Counted from the stretch's first letter, positions 35,912-45,364 are shown. The stretch: 64,000 bases of DNA from Serinibacter arcticus (GCF_004786095.1 NZ_RHPJ01000001.1:496001-560000), one strand, 5' to 3'. Notes: a model not told the origin generated them from the sequence alone. Program-made: numbers and translations.

Positions 35912-37153
35912 GTGGATCCCGCCAGCATCAGACCGCTCGTCGACCCGGCCGGGTGGGCCCTGCTGGCCCAGCTCCCTCCGTACGACGCCGCCCAGGCGCT
36001 CGCCCTCGGCACCGCCCTGCGCGAGACCGGCCTCGACGCCGACCTGGTCGCCGCGGCCCTCACGCAGTCGCGGTTGCGCGCCAGGGCCGTCGGTAAGTTC
36101 GGCGACCTCGCCCAGGACATGCTGTTCACCCCCGAGGGGCTCGAGCAGGCGACCCGGCTCACCGTGGCCGCACGCCACGCCCACCGCTTCCGCACCGCCG
36201 GCGCCACGCACGTCGCCGACCTCGGTTGCGGCATCGGCGCCGACTCGCTCGCCCTCGCCGGCCTCGGGATGCGCGTGCTCGCCGTCGAGCGGGACCCGGC
36301 GACGGCGATGGTCGCCTCGGTCAACCTGCGTCAGCTCCCGGAGGCGCGCGTCGTCACGGCCGACGCCTTCGCCGTCGACCTCGAGGGCGTCGACGGCGTG
36401 TGGGCCGACCCGGCCCGCCGCACGTCCTCGGGGCGCCGGCTGCACGAGCTGGCGGACTACTCCCCCGCCGTCGACGCGCTCCTGGACCTCCGCGCGCGCA
36501 TCCCCCGCCTCGGCCTCAAGCTCGGCCCCGGTCTCGCCCACCGCGACATCCCCCGCGACGCGCACGCGCAGTGGCTCAGCGTGGCCGGTGACGTCGTGGA
36601 GGCCGACCTGTGGTTCGGCGACCTCGCCCCCGAGGGCGCCGGCAGGTCCGCGCTCGTCGTCGACGCCGCAGGGACAGGTGTCACGCTCGCCGGCGCGGGC
36701 GACCCATCGTCCCCCGTCGAGCAGGCCGACGCCGGCCCGGTCGGCTCCTACCTCTACGAGCCTGACGGCGCCGTCATCCGTGCCGGGCTGGTGGCGCGGC
36801 TCGCGGCCGACCTGGGCGGCCACCTCGTTGACCCGACCATCGCCTACGTCACGGCCCCCGCCCCGACCGCGACCCCGTTCGCGACCGGCTTCCGCGTCCT
36901 CGACGCGATGCCGTTCTCGCTCAAGCGCCTGAAGAGCTACCTGCGCGAGCGGGACGTCGGCGTGCTGGAGATCAAGAAGCGCGGCTCGGCGCTCGACCCG
37001 GCGCGTCTGCGCACCCAGCTGGCCCTGCGCGGCTCCGCCTCTGCCACCATCGTGCTGACGAGGATCGCCGGCGCCCCGCGGGTCCTCGTCGTCGAACGCC
37101 TGGGGGCCGGGACCGACGTCCGCGGCCCGGTCGCACCACCCGAGGAGTCCTGA
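35912..37153 (+). CDS. Class I SAM-dependent methyltransferase with THUMP-like C-terminal domain
   Basis: 413 residues from GTG 35912, which has GGGAGG eight bases before it. An N-terminal helical region (1-75) is followed by the SAM-binding motif VADLGCGIGADSLALAGLG (about 100-118) and the acidic loop-2 VLAVERDP. WADPARR replaces the usual NPPY. The C-terminal part (FSLKRLKSYLRERDVGVLEIKKRG) is the THUMP-like domain of a widespread actinobacterial family of unknown substrate, suspected to act on nucleic acid. TGATG overlap couples it to the ligase gene. Confidence 0.85.
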   Translation: MDPASIRPLVDPAGWALLAQLPPYDAAQALALGTALRETGLDADLVAAALTQSRLRARAVGKFGDLAQDMLFTPEGLEQATRLTVAARHAHRFRTAGATHVADLGCGIGADSLALAGLGMRVLAVERDPATAMVASVNLRQLPEARVVTADAFAVDLEGVDGVWADPARRTSSGRRLHELADYSPAVDALLDLRARIPRLGLKLGPGLAHRDIPRDAHAQWLSVAGDVVEADLWFGDLAPEGAGRSALVVDAAGTGVTLAGAGDPSSPVEQADAGPVGSYLYEPDGAVIRAGLVARLAADLGGHLVDPTIAYVTAPAPTATPFATGFRVLDAMPFSLKRLKSYLRERDVGVLEIKKRGSALDPARLRTQLALRGSASATIVLTRIAGAPRVLVVERLGAGTDVRGPVAPPEES

Positions 37154-38301
37154 TGGCCGCACCCCGCGAGATCCCGTTCGCCCCGTCCCGCCGCGGCACG
37201 ATCGGGTTGGAGTGGGAGCTGGCGCTGGTCGACGTCGACTCCGGCGACCTGCGCCAGGTCGCCGAGGTCGTCCTGGACGCGGTCCGGCCCGAGGGGGGCG
37301 GCGAGCACCCGCACATCAAGCAGGAGCTGCTGCTCAACACGATCGAGGTGATCTCGGGCATCAACGAGACCGTCGGCGGCGCCGCCGAGGACCTCGAGCG
37401 CGCGATCGCCGAGGTGCGGACCGTCACGGATCCCCTGCGGGTCGAGCTGATGTGCGCGGGCACCCACCCGTTCGCGCGCTGGAACCAGCAGAAGGTCACG
37501 AACAAGCAGCGCTACGCGACGCTCATCGACCGCACGCAGTGGTGGGGTCGGCAGATGCTCATCTACGGCGTCCACGTCCACGTCGGCGTCGAGGACGTGG
37601 CCAAGGTGCTGCCGATCGTGCGGGCGATGACGACGCTGCTCCCGCACCTGCAGTCGTTCTCGGCCTCCTCCCCGTTCTGGGGCGGGGAGGACACGGGGTA
37701 CGCCTCCAACCGCGCCCTGATGTTCCAGCAGCTGCCGACGGCGGGGCTGCCGTTCGACCTGGCCACCTGGCCCGAGCTCGAGCAGTACGCCGGCGACATG
37801 CTCCACACCGGGGTCATCGACGCGTTCGACGAGGTCCGCTGGGACATTCGGCCCGCGCCCCGCCTGGGCACGATCGAGGTGCGGGTCAGCGACGGCACGC
37901 CGTCGATCCTCGAGCTGCGGGCCCTGGCCGCGTTCGTGCACTGCGCCATCGAGCACTTCTCCACGATGCTCGACGACGGTCTCGAGCTGCCCGTGATGCC
38001 GCCCTGGTTCCACCAGGAGAACAAGTGGCGCTCGGCGCGCTACGGCATGGACGCGATCATCATCCTCGACGCCGCGGGCAACGAGGAGCTGGTGACCGAC
38101 GCCGTCTTCCGCTGGATCGACCTGCTGGGGCCCGTCGCGGACCGCCTCGGCTGCCGCGAGGACCTCGAGAACCTCCGCGTCATCGCTCGCCGGGGTGCCT
38201 CCTACCAGCGCCAGCGCGCCGTGGCGCGACGGTCCTCGGGGGCGCTCGACGCCGTCGTCAGCTCGCTCGTGCGGGAGATGCGGGCGGGCACCCCGCTGTA
38301 G
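37153..38301 (+). CDS. YbdK-type carboxylate-amine ligase (GCS2 family)
   Basis: 382 residues, ATG overlapping the methyltransferase stop by one base. GCS2 glutamate-cysteine ligase fold: GLEWELALVD (Glu Mg ligands), HIKQELLLNTIEV, GTHPFARWNQQ, GVHVHVGVED, and RPAPRLGTIEVRVSDGTPS. YbdK proteins have weak glutamate-cysteine ligase activity in vitro and an unclear physiological role; actinobacteria use mycothiol, so classical glutathione synthesis is not implied. A related GCS2 enzyme, EgtA, serves ergothioneine synthesis, but nothing here supports that assignment. Confidence 0.88.
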   Translation: MAAPREIPFAPSRRGTIGLEWELALVDVDSGDLRQVAEVVLDAVRPEGGGEHPHIKQELLLNTIEVISGINETVGGAAEDLERAIAEVRTVTDPLRVELMCAGTHPFARWNQQKVTNKQRYATLIDRTQWWGRQMLIYGVHVHVGVEDVAKVLPIVRAMTTLLPHLQSFSASSPFWGGEDTGYASNRALMFQQLPTAGLPFDLATWPELEQYAGDMLHTGVIDAFDEVRWDIRPAPRLGTIEVRVSDGTPSILELRALAAFVHCAIEHFSTMLDDGLELPVMPPWFHQENKWRSARYGMDAIIILDAAGNEELVTDAVFRWIDLLGPVADRLGCREDLENLRVIARRGASYQRQRAVARRSSGALDAVVSSLVREMRAGTPL

Positions 38302-38303
38302 GT

Positions 38304-38378
38304 CGCGAGGCCCTTTCGGGCGTTCGCGAGGCCTGGCGAACGCCCCCAAGTGCCTCGCGGACGCCCGAAAAGACCTCG
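38304..38378. repeat. Dispersed intergenic repeat, inverted pair (copies 2 and 3)
   Basis: 38304-38332 is a forward copy and 38349-38378 a reverse-complement copy of the unit after ackA (11682-11713). The pair can fold into a long hairpin between the convergent ybdK and tsaD genes, so it may work as a terminator; an inner stem GGCGTTCGCGAGGCCTGGCGAACGCC region adds stability. Confidence 0.65.
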
Positions 38379-38381
38379 TCG

Positions 38382-39437
38382 TCAGGCGGGGACGGAGACG
38401 AGGGACAGCGCCATCGAGGAGTCCACGGCGAGGTCGAGCGGGGACGGCGCCACCCCCGCGCGCACCAGCGCCGACCCGAGCGCCGCGATCATCGCGCCGT
38501 TGTCGGTGCAGTAGCGGATCGGCGGGATGCGGACCTCGACGCCCGCCGCCGCGCAGCGCTCCGCGGCGAGCTCCCGCAGCCGCGAGTTGGCCGAGAATCC
38601 GCCGCCGATGACGAGGGTGCGCACGTCGTGCTCGGCACACGCCCGCAGGGTCTTGGTGACCAGCACGTCGGCGACGGCCTCGGAGAACGACGCCGCGACG
38701 TCGGCCGGCGAGTACTCCTCCCCCGCGTCGGCGCGGCCCTCCAGGTAGCGCGCCACCGCCGTCTTGAGACCGGAGAAGGAGAAGTCGTAGGGGTGGCGCG
38801 CGAGCTCGCGGCCCTTCGAGAGCCCGCGCGGGAACGCGATCGCCGCGGGGTCGCCCTGCCTGGCGAGCCTGTCGACGTGCGGTCCGCCCGGGTAGGGCAG
38901 ACCGAGCAGCCGGCCCACCTTGTCGAACGCCTCACCGGCCGCGTCGTCGAGCGTCTGACCGAGCTCCACGACGTCCGTCGCGACGTCGTTCACCAGCAGC
39001 AGCGAGGAGTGGCCGCCGGAGACCACCAGCGCCAGGAAGCGCTCGGGGAACGGACCGTGCACGAGCTCGTCGACGGCGGCGTGGCCGATCACGTGGTTGA
39101 CGCCGTACAGCGGGACCCCGAGGCCGAGCGCGAGCGCCTTGGCCCCCGCCGTCCCGACCGTGAGCGAGCCGACCAGGCCCGGGCCCGAGGCGACGGCGAC
39201 GGCGTCGACGTCCGCCAGGGTGACGCCCGCGGCGTCGAGCGCCGCGGTGATCGTGGGACGCAGCGCCTCGAGGTGGGCGCGCGAGGCGACCTCGGGCACG
39301 ATCCCGCCGAAGCGTGCGTGCTCGTCCATCGAGGACGCCGTCACGTCGGCCAGCAGCTCGCGGCCTCGCACGAGGGCGACTCCGGTCTCGTCGCAGGTGG
39401 ACTCGATGCCCAGCACCAGGGGTTCGCTCACGGCCAC
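38382..39437 (-). CDS. tsaD: tRNA N6-adenosine threonylcarbamoyltransferase
   Basis: Transfers the threonylcarbamoyl group to A37 of ANN-decoding tRNAs with TsaB and TsaE. 351 residues from GTG 39437; GTG 39431 is equally possible. Kinase-like ASKHA fold: [15 protein letters not shown], metal ligands His115 and His119 (NHVIGH), [12 protein letters not shown], and [18 protein letters not shown]-terminal [13 protein letters not shown] carries the third metal ligand Asp. It is separated from the rest of the tsa operon by a nitroreductase gene on the other strand. Confidence 0.95.
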   Translation of the reverse strand: MAVSEPLVLGIESTCDETGVALVRGRELLADVTASSMDEHARFGGIVPEVASRAHLEALRPTITAALDAAGVTLADVDAVAVASGPGLVGSLTVGTAGAKALALGLGVPLYGVNHVIGHAAVDELVHGPFPERFLALVVSGGHSSLLLVNDVATDVVELGQTLDDAAGEAFDKVGRLLGLPYPGGPHVDRLARQGDPAAIAFPRGLSKGRELARHPYDFSFSGLKTAVARYLEGRADAGEEYSPADVAASFSEAVADVLVTKTLRACAEHDVRTLVIGGGFSANSRLRELAAERCAAAGVEVRIPPIRYCTDNGAMIAALGSALVRAGVAPSPLDLAVDSSMALSLVSVPA

Positions 39438-39525
39438 CGAGCCTACTCGCCGCCCGCCCTCGCGCCCGTCGGTGACGACGGTCACACCGGGGAAGGACCC
39501 GCCTCCGGTAGTTGTTCTTTCAACC

Positions 39526-40137
39526 ATGACCGCTCTCGCACAGACCTCCGCCCTGGACGACACGTCCCTCGACCTGCTCTTCCACGATGCGCGCTCCGTC
39601 AACGCCTTCTCCGACGCCGAGGTGGACCCGGCCGAGATCGACGCCGCGTACGAGCTGCTCCGGTGGGCCCCGACGGCGATGAACATCTCCCCGCTGCGCC
39701 TGACGGTCGTTCCGCGCGGGGAGCAGCGCGAGCGGCTGGTCTCCCACCTCATGCCCGGGAACCGGGACAAGACGCTGGCCGCGCCGCTGACCGTCGTCGC
39801 CTCGGCCGATCCCGCGTTCCACACGCACCTGGGCACGCTCGCCCCGACGCGCGAGGGCCTGGCGGAGCAGCTCGAGAGCCAGCCGGAGCGCCGCGAGCAG
39901 ATGGCCCGCACCAACGGGCTCATCCAGGCCGGCTACCTCGTGCTGGCGCTGCGCTCGCGCGGTCTCGTCGTCGGCCCGATGGGCGGTTTCGACGCCGACG
40001 CGCTCGACGCCGACCTGCACGCCGAGTCCGGCTGGCGCTCCCTGCTGGTCGTCAACGTCGGCTGGGCGGCCGCCGAGGACGGCACGTACCCCCGCGCGCC
40101 GCGCCTGGAGGCGGGCGACGCCGTCGTGACGCTGTAG
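39526..40137 (+). CDS. Nitroreductase-family FMN protein (RutE-like)
   Basis: 203 residues. NADPH/FMN nitroreductase fold of the malonic-semialdehyde-reductase (RutE/HadB) group: N-terminal [19 protein letters not shown]-binding [14 protein letters not shown], a [14 protein letters not shown] loop, and [18 protein letters not shown] at the C-terminus. Reaction: probably reduction of 3-oxo acids or nitro/quinone compounds; no other rut gene is near, so pyrimidine catabolism is not supported. It lies on the plus strand inside an otherwise minus-strand t6A operon, its stop 4 bp from the RimI-rhodanese stop, which suggests later insertion. The ATG follows GTTGTTCTTTCAAC, a short inverted repeat. 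Confidence 0.85.
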   Translation: MTALAQTSALDDTSLDLLFHDARSVNAFSDAEVDPAEIDAAYELLRWAPTAMNISPLRLTVVPRGEQRERLVSHLMPGNRDKTLAAPLTVVASADPAFHTHLGTLAPTREGLAEQLESQPERREQMARTNGLIQAGYLVLALRSRGLVVGPMGGFDADALDADLHAESGWRSLLVVNVGWAAAEDGTYPRAPRLEAGDAVVTL

Positions 40138-40141
40138 CGCG

Positions 40142-41491
40142 CTACTCCCCCGTCGCGACCTCGCGCCCGGGGTCGTTGCTCCACTGCGAGAACGATCCCG
40201 GGTAGAGCGCGGCGTCCACGCCGAGCGACGCGAGCACGGCGATCTGGTGGGCCGCCGTGACGCCCGACCCGCAGTAGACGGCGACGTCGACGCCGGGCCG
40301 CACGCCGAGCGCGTCGAAGCGACGGCGCAGGTCGTCGGCCTCGAGCAGCCAGCCGTCGGGCGAGAGGTTCGCTCGCGTCGGCGCGCTCACCGCCCCTGGC
40401 ACGTGACCCGCGCGCGGGTCGACCGGTTCGACCTCGCCCGTGAACCGCTCGTGGTCGCGGGCGTCGAGCACGACGCCGGGGTGGTCGGCGACGTCGTCGG
40501 CCCCCACCGTGCGCAGCGCCCCCGGGCGGACGACGACGTCGCCCGGCCGCGGCCGGACGAACCCGTCCTCCAGGTGGTGACCCGCCGCGACCCAGGCGCG
40601 CAGCCCGCCGTCGATGATCCGCACGTCCCGCACCCCGGCCCACCGCAGCAGCCACCAGGCCCGCGCCGCCGAGGTGCCGCCGGCGTCGTCGTAGACGACG
40701 ACGCTCGAGTCCGTACCGATGCCCCAGCGGCGGGCGGCGGCCTGCAGCTTCTCCGGTTCGGGCAGCGGGTGCCGCCCGGCCGCGGGCGACGGCGCCGCGG
40801 CGAGGTCGTCGTCGAGGTCGACGAAGACCGCACCGGGCAGGTGGCCCCGGCCGTACACCTCGCGTCCGTCGTCGCGGCCGAGAGCCCAGCGGACGTCGAG
40901 CACGGTCGGCGGTCGCTCGCTCCACACGGCGGTGTGCACGGCGTCGACGTCGACGAACACCGCGTCGCGCGCCTCGCCCGCGGGGGCCGCGACGTCGTCA
41001 CCGACGCCGGTCGTCACCTCGACGCCGACGGCACCCACGCGCCGCGCGAGGGTGAGCCGCATCACGACGGCGTCGGCCCCCTCGGGCTGGTAGTACCGCT
41101 TGCGCAGCCCCACCCGCACGAAGCCGGCGTTGCGGTAGAGCTGCTGCGCACCGCCGTCGTGCGCTCGCACCTCGAGGAAGAGCTCCGTCCCACGCGCGTC
41201 GCGGACGGCGTCGATCAGCGCGTCGAGCAGCACCGTCGCGACGCCGCGGCGCCGGGCCCGCGGCGCGACGCCGACCGTCATGATCGTCCACTCGGGGTCG
41301 AGCGCGACCCCGCCGTAGCCGAGCAGCGTCCCGTCCTCGTCGACGGCGGCGAGGTAGACCCGGTCCTCGCGCTCGATCTCCTGCTCGTAGGTCTGGCGGG
41401 ACCAGGCGCCCACGCCGAAGAGCTCGGGCTCGAGCTCCTCCACGCGGTCGAGGTCGCGCGCCTCGAGCGCTCGTGTCCGAACGGCCGTCAT
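40142..41491 (-). CDS. RimI-type N-acetyltransferase fused to a tandem-rhodanese sulfurtransferase
   Basis: 449 residues with ATG 41491 in an ATGA overlap with tsaB. Residues 1 to about 150 are a GNAT domain of the RimI type: ELEPELFGVGAWSRQTYEQE, acetyl-CoA loop VGVAPRARRRGVAT, LFLEVRAHDGGAQQLYRNAGF, YYQPEGADAVVM. After a 20-residue linker come two rhodanese domains: an inactive first (about 170-295, VLDVRWALGR) and a second with catalytic Cys407 in YCGSGVTAAH. The last is the thiosulfate/3-mercaptopyruvate sulfurtransferase layout. No stop interrupts the join; an internal GTG near 40965 could also start the sulfurtransferase separately. RimI acetylates ribosomal protein S18 or other N-termini. 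Confidence 0.85.
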   Translation of the reverse strand: MTAVRTRALEARDLDRVEELEPELFGVGAWSRQTYEQEIEREDRVYLAAVDEDGTLLGYGGVALDPEWTIMTVGVAPRARRRGVATVLLDALIDAVRDARGTELFLEVRAHDGGAQQLYRNAGFVRVGLRKRYYQPEGADAVVMRLTLARRVGAVGVEVTTGVGDDVAAPAGEARDAVFVDVDAVHTAVWSERPPTVLDVRWALGRDDGREVYGRGHLPGAVFVDLDDDLAAAPSPAAGRHPLPEPEKLQAAARRWGIGTDSSVVVYDDAGGTSAARAWWLLRWAGVRDVRIIDGGLRAWVAAGHHLEDGFVRPRPGDVVVRPGALRTVGADDVADHPGVVLDARDHERFTGEVEPVDPRAGHVPGAVSAPTRANLSPDGWLLEADDLRRRFDALGVRPGVDVAVYCGSGVTAAHQIAVLASLGVDAALYPGSFSQWSNDPGREVATGE

Positions 41492-42192
41492 CGTTCCTCC
41501 GCAGCGGGGGTGGGCGTCGTGGGGGCGAGGGGTTCGCGGCCGCCCGGGACGCCGTGGACGTCGGGCCGGCGCAGGTACAGCGGCGTCAGCGGCACGGGCT
41601 CCCCGGCCCGGGCGCGCGCCAGCCCGATGTCGGCGAGGCGGCCGGGGTCCAGGTCGACGGCCGCCACCACGACCGGGTAGGCCTCGGGGTAGAGCGTCGT
41701 TCCGGTGCCGACGGCGGGCACGGGGCCGGCGACCGGGTCGGGGCGGTGGACGGCGAAGTCGCCGACGCGGCGCAGGCCGCCGGGGGCACCGGGGTCGCGC
41801 ACGTACCGGGCCTCGTACACCTCGCGACGGCGCGCGTCGGTCGCCACGAGGACCTCCTCCAGACCGGGGTCGGCGGCGAACGCGCCCGCCGCCCACGCGT
41901 CCAGGCTCGGGACGCCCCACACGGGCAGGTCGACGGCGAGCGCGAGCAGCTGCGCCGTCGCGAGCCCGACCCGGAGCCCCGTGAAGGGTGCCGGTCCGGT
42001 GCCGACGACGATCCCCGTCAGGTCACCGACGGCGATCCCGGCCTCGGTGAGGACCTCGGCGACGAGCGGGGTGGCGTGCTCGGCGTGGGCGCGCGCGTCG
42101 AGCTGCGTCCGGGTCGCGAGCACGCGCCCGTCGCGGACCAGGGCGGTGCGGGTTCCGCTCGACGTGTCGAGCGCGAGGATGACGTCACTCAC
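41488..42192 (-). CDS. tsaB: t6A biosynthesis protein TsaB
   Basis: 234 residues, GTG start. ASKHA fold without catalytic site: ILALDTSSGTRTALVRDG at the N-terminus, GIVVGTGPAPFTGLRVGLAT central motif. It forms the platform that binds TsaD and TsaE. Overlaps the rimI fusion by 4 bp; TsaE ends 9 bp upstream. Confidence 0.94.
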   Translation of the reverse strand: MSDVILALDTSSGTRTALVRDGRVLATRTQLDARAHAEHATPLVAEVLTEAGIAVGDLTGIVVGTGPAPFTGLRVGLATAQLLALAVDLPVWGVPSLDAWAAGAFAADPGLEEVLVATDARRREVYEARYVRDPGAPGGLRRVGDFAVHRPDPVAGPVPAVGTGTTLYPEAYPVVVAAVDLDPGRLADIGLARARAGEPVPLTPLYLRRPDVHGVPGGREPLAPTTPTPAAEER

Positions 42193-42201
42193 CGGACCAC
42201 C

Positions 42202-42690
42202 CTAGGCCTGCAGCGCGGCCGCCAGGTCGACGCCGTCCCACCGGGCCCCGATGCCGCGGACGCTCACCTGCCGGCCCTCGTCCACGGCGTCGCCCCGCGC
42301 GCGGTCGATGACGACGTCGAGGCGGTCCTCCGCGAGCGTCTCCGTGAGGCCGGCGCCCCACTCCACCACCGTGACGGACTCCGCCAGCGAGGAGTCGAGG
42401 TCGAGGGCGTCCAGCTCGGTCAGGCCGCCGAGGCGGTAGGCGTCCACGTGCACGAGGCCCGGACCGTCCGCCAGCGGGGCGTGCTCGCGCGCGATGACGA
42501 ACGTGGGCGAGGCGACCTGGCCGCGCACGCCGAGGGCGCGTCCCAGGCCCTGCGTCAGCGTCGTCTTGCCCGCCCCGAGGTCCCCGGTGAGGATGACGAG
42601 GTCGCCGGCGCGCAGCACGCGCGCCAGCGCGGCGCCCAGGGCCGCGGTGGCCTCGGCGTCGGCGAGGTGCAGGCGGACGACGTCGGTCAC
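42202..42690 (-). CDS. tsaE: t6A biosynthesis ATPase TsaE
   Basis: 162 residues from GTG 42690, fixed by the GTGA overlap with alr; a larger open frame continues upstream but only mirrors alr. P-loop GDLGAGKT (36-43), switch region ASPTFVIAREH, Walker-B-like HVDAYRLGG and the family WEWGAGL-like VVEWGAGL. Its ATPase drives cycles of the TsaB-TsaD complex. The C-terminal extension past residue 135 is longer than in E. coli. Confidence 0.93.
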   Translation of the reverse strand: MTDVVRLHLADAEATAALGAALARVLRAGDLVILTGDLGAGKTTLTQGLGRALGVRGQVASPTFVIAREHAPLADGPGLVHVDAYRLGGLTELDALDLDSSLAESVTVVEWGAGLTETLAEDRLDVVIDRARGDAVDEGRQVSVRGIGARWDGVDLAAALQA

Positions 42691-43859
42691 CACGCCCTCT
42701 CCCGCGCGAGCTCCGCCACGGGACGTCCCGCCGTGCCGACGTGCACGCGCGGCACCCGCGACCCCAGCCGCGTGACGATCTCGTAGGAGATCGTTCCTGC
42801 CGCCTCGGCCCAGTCCTGCGCCGTCGGCTCGCCGTCGGTCCCGGGACCGAACAGCACCGCGACGTCGCCGGCGCGCGCGGTGGCGTCCGGTCCGAGGTCG
42901 AGGACCACCTGGTCCATGCACACGCGTCCGGCGATGCGGACGCGCCTGCCCCCGACGTCGAACGGCCCCGTCCCGCTCGCGTGCCGCGGGATGCCGTCGG
43001 CATACCCGAGCGGGACGTCCGCGAGCAGCGTGTCCTCCGTCGTCGTGTAGGTGTGGCCGTAGCTGACGCCCTGCCCCGCGGCGGCACGCTTGACCAGCAT
43101 GATCTCGGCCTCGAGCCGCATCGCCGGGGTCAGGCCGAGATCGGCTGGTGTGCGCCCGGGGACCGGGCTCAGCCCGAACACGGCCAGCCCGGGGCGCACG
43201 AGGTCGAAGTGCATCGCGGGGTTGACCAGGGTCGCCGCGGAATTGGCGAGGTGGCGGACCTCGAGGTGCGCGCCACCGGCCTCGGCGCGGGCGATCGCCT
43301 CGACGAAGACGTCGAGCTGGGCCTGCGTGATCGGCGAGGTGACGTCCTCGGCGGAGGCGAGGTGGGACCAGACGCCGACGACCTCGATCACGCCATCGGC
43401 CTGCGCGCGCAGGGCGTCGGCCAGCACCTCGCTCCAGTCCTCCAGGAACATGCCGCCGCGCGCGAGCCCCGTGTCGACCTTGAGGTGGACGCGGGCGGTG
43501 CGGCCGGAGGCGCGCGCGGCCGCGACGACCTCGGTCAGCGCCCACGGCGCCCCCACCGACAGGTCGAGCCCGGCGGCGAGCGCGCTCTCGAGCGGGGCCC
43601 CGGGTGAGTAGATCCAGGTGAGGATGCGTCCCGTGACCCCCGAGGCGCGCAGCGTCAGCGCCTCGGCGAGCTGGGCGACGCCGAGCCACGTCGCGCCGCC
43701 GGCCTGGGCGGCCAGCGCGGACGGGACCAGGCCGTGGCCGTAGGCGTCGGCCTTGACGACGGCCATCACCTGGCTGGCCGGGGCGAGCGTTGCGAGGTGG
43801 CGGACGTTCCCGGCGATCGCGTCCAGATCGACGACGGCGCGTGCGGGAAAGGTGCTCAC
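42687..43859 (-). CDS. alr: Alanine racemase
   Basis: PLP enzyme making D-alanine for peptidoglycan. 390 residues from GTG 43859 (VSTFPARAVVDLDAI); upstream frame excluded because it runs into nnr. Schiff-base Lys36 in AVVKADAYGHG; the second catalytic base Tyr is in GVSYGHTYTT; PLP-phosphate residues in YADGIPRHAS; C-terminal GRVCMDQVVLDLG. The gene is 4 bp from nnr, in the usual actinobacterial nnr-alr-tsaE order. Confidence 0.95.
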   Translation of the reverse strand: MSTFPARAVVDLDAIAGNVRHLATLAPASQVMAVVKADAYGHGLVPSALAAQAGGATWLGVAQLAEALTLRASGVTGRILTWIYSPGAPLESALAAGLDLSVGAPWALTEVVAAARASGRTARVHLKVDTGLARGGMFLEDWSEVLADALRAQADGVIEVVGVWSHLASAEDVTSPITQAQLDVFVEAIARAEAGGAHLEVRHLANSAATLVNPAMHFDLVRPGLAVFGLSPVPGRTPADLGLTPAMRLEAEIMLVKRAAAGQGVSYGHTYTTTEDTLLADVPLGYADGIPRHASGTGPFDVGGRRVRIAGRVCMDQVVLDLGPDATARAGDVAVLFGPGTDGEPTAQDWAEAAGTISYEIVTRLGSRVPRVHVGTAGRPVAELARERAW

Positions 43860-43863
43860 GACG

Positions 43864-45363
43864 TCAGTCTCGCAGAACTTCCGCGAGCGTCGCCGCGACG
43901 GCGCGGGCGACGTCCCCGGCGACGATCGGTCCGCCACCGCTCGCGCGGCGCGCCGCCCGGCCGTGCACGGCAGCGGCCGCCGCGGCCAGCGGAGCAGCCA
44001 GTCCGGGTTCGGCGACGACGTCGTCTGAGCGGACCGCGAGCGCCGCACCGACGACGCCCGCGAGCACGTCGCCCGCCCCCGCCGTCGCGAGCCATGCGGT
44101 GCCGTCGGCCTGCGAGTGGACCGCCGTGCCGGGGCCGGCCACCAGCGTGACGGCCCCCTTGAGCAGGACCGTGGCGCCGGTCAGCGCGACGGCGCGGCGC
44201 AGGTGCGCCAGCGGTCGAGCCTCGACGTCCTCCCGGGCGACGTCCTCCCCGCGCGCACCGAGCAGTCGCGCGAGCTCCCCCGCGTGCGGTGTCAGCACCA
44301 CCTGGGCGCCCACGCGCTCGGGCAGCACCTCGAGAGCCCCCGCGTCCACGACGGCGGGCAGGCCGTGGGCGACCGCCCGCTCCAGCACCTCACGCACCTG
44401 GGCGAGCCGCTCGCCGTCGTCCACGCCGATGCCCGGGCCGACCAGCCACGCCTGCGCCCGGCCGTCACCGTGGACGACCTCGGGGTGGCGGGCCAGGACG
44501 GCGTCCACCACGGTGTCGGGGCCGAGGAAGCGCACCATGCCGACCAGCGGAGCGGCGGCGGAGGTCGCCAGGACCGCGGCACCCGGGTAGCCGGTCGATC
44601 CGGCCACGACGCCGAGCACGCCGCGCGTGTACTTGTGGTCGGTCGGCCCCGGCACGGGCCACAGCCGAGCGACGTCGGCGCGCTCCAGGCGGACGACGGC
44701 GGGCTCCGCACCCGCGAGGTCCAGCCCGAGGTCGACGACGTCGACCTCGCCCGCGAGCAGCGCCGCTGGCGGCAGCAGCAGCCCGGGCTTGGCCGTCCCC
44801 ATGGTGATCGTCCGGTCGGCCCCCAGCACGGGTCCCGCGACCGTGCCGTCGTCGACGCCGATCCCGCTCGGCACGTCGACCGCGACGACGAGGGGGCGGT
44901 CGGGCCGGGGCACCGCCTCGAGCGCGGCCAGGAGCCCGACGACGACGTCGAGCCCGGCCCCCCGCAGCGGTCCGTCCGCGCCGATGCCCGTGACGCCGTC
45001 GAGCACGACGTCGCAGCGCGCCGCGCGCGCGAGGGCCGCCGCCCCGGGCGCCAGGAGGGTGATGCCCGTGCGGTGCGCGGCGCGGGCGGCGCCGTCGTGC
45101 ACCCGGGAACCGGCGCGGATCGCGATGACCGCGACACCCCGGCGCGCCAGCTCGGCGCCGGCGAGGAGGGCGTCGGCCCCGTTGTCCCCGCTCCCCACGA
45201 GCACGGCGACGCTCGTCCCGACGACCCGGCCGCATCGCTGGCGCAGCAGTCCGGCGACGGCCGTGCCGAGGGCACGGACCGCCGTCGCCATCAGCGGCAC
45301 GCCCGCCGCGAGCAGGGGCGCCTCGGCGGCGGTGACGTCGCGGGCGCGACGGGCGATCAGCAC
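43864..45363 (-). CDS. nnr: Bifunctional NAD(P)H-hydrate epimerase / ADP-dependent dehydratase
   Basis: Repairs hydrated NADH/NADPH. 499 residues from GTG 45363, 1 bp after acpS. The N-terminal epimerase (YjeF_N, to about 215) shows VGSGDNGADALLAG and DVPSGIGVDDG; the C-terminal carbohydrate-kinase-like dehydratase (about 225-499) shows DHKYTRGVLGVVAGS, LTPHAGELARLLG and TAGAGDVLAGVVGA, a slightly changed form of the usual NTGSGDVLAG. Upstream and downstream are acpS and alr on the same strand. Confidence 0.93.
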   Translation of the reverse strand: MLIARRARDVTAAEAPLLAAGVPLMATAVRALGTAVAGLLRQRCGRVVGTSVAVLVGSGDNGADALLAGAELARRGVAVIAIRAGSRVHDGAARAAHRTGITLLAPGAAALARAARCDVVLDGVTGIGADGPLRGAGLDVVVGLLAALEAVPRPDRPLVVAVDVPSGIGVDDGTVAGPVLGADRTITMGTAKPGLLLPPAALLAGEVDVVDLGLDLAGAEPAVVRLERADVARLWPVPGPTDHKYTRGVLGVVAGSTGYPGAAVLATSAAAPLVGMVRFLGPDTVVDAVLARHPEVVHGDGRAQAWLVGPGIGVDDGERLAQVREVLERAVAHGLPAVVDAGALEVLPERVGAQVVLTPHAGELARLLGARGEDVAREDVEARPLAHLRRAVALTGATVLLKGAVTLVAGPGTAVHSQADGTAWLATAGAGDVLAGVVGAALAVRSDDVVAEPGLAAPLAAAAAAVHGRAARRASGGGPIVAGDVARAVAATLAEVLRD

Positions 45364-45364
45364 G

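Noticed and set aside
37153-38301. EgtA, as part of ergothioneine biosynthesis
   Set aside because: The protein is of the YbdK type and no egtB, egtC, egtD or egtE gene is in the window; the GCS2 fold alone is not enough.
39526-40137. RutE in a uracil-degradation operon
   Set aside because: Only family similarity; no other rut gene is present and the gene is isolated.
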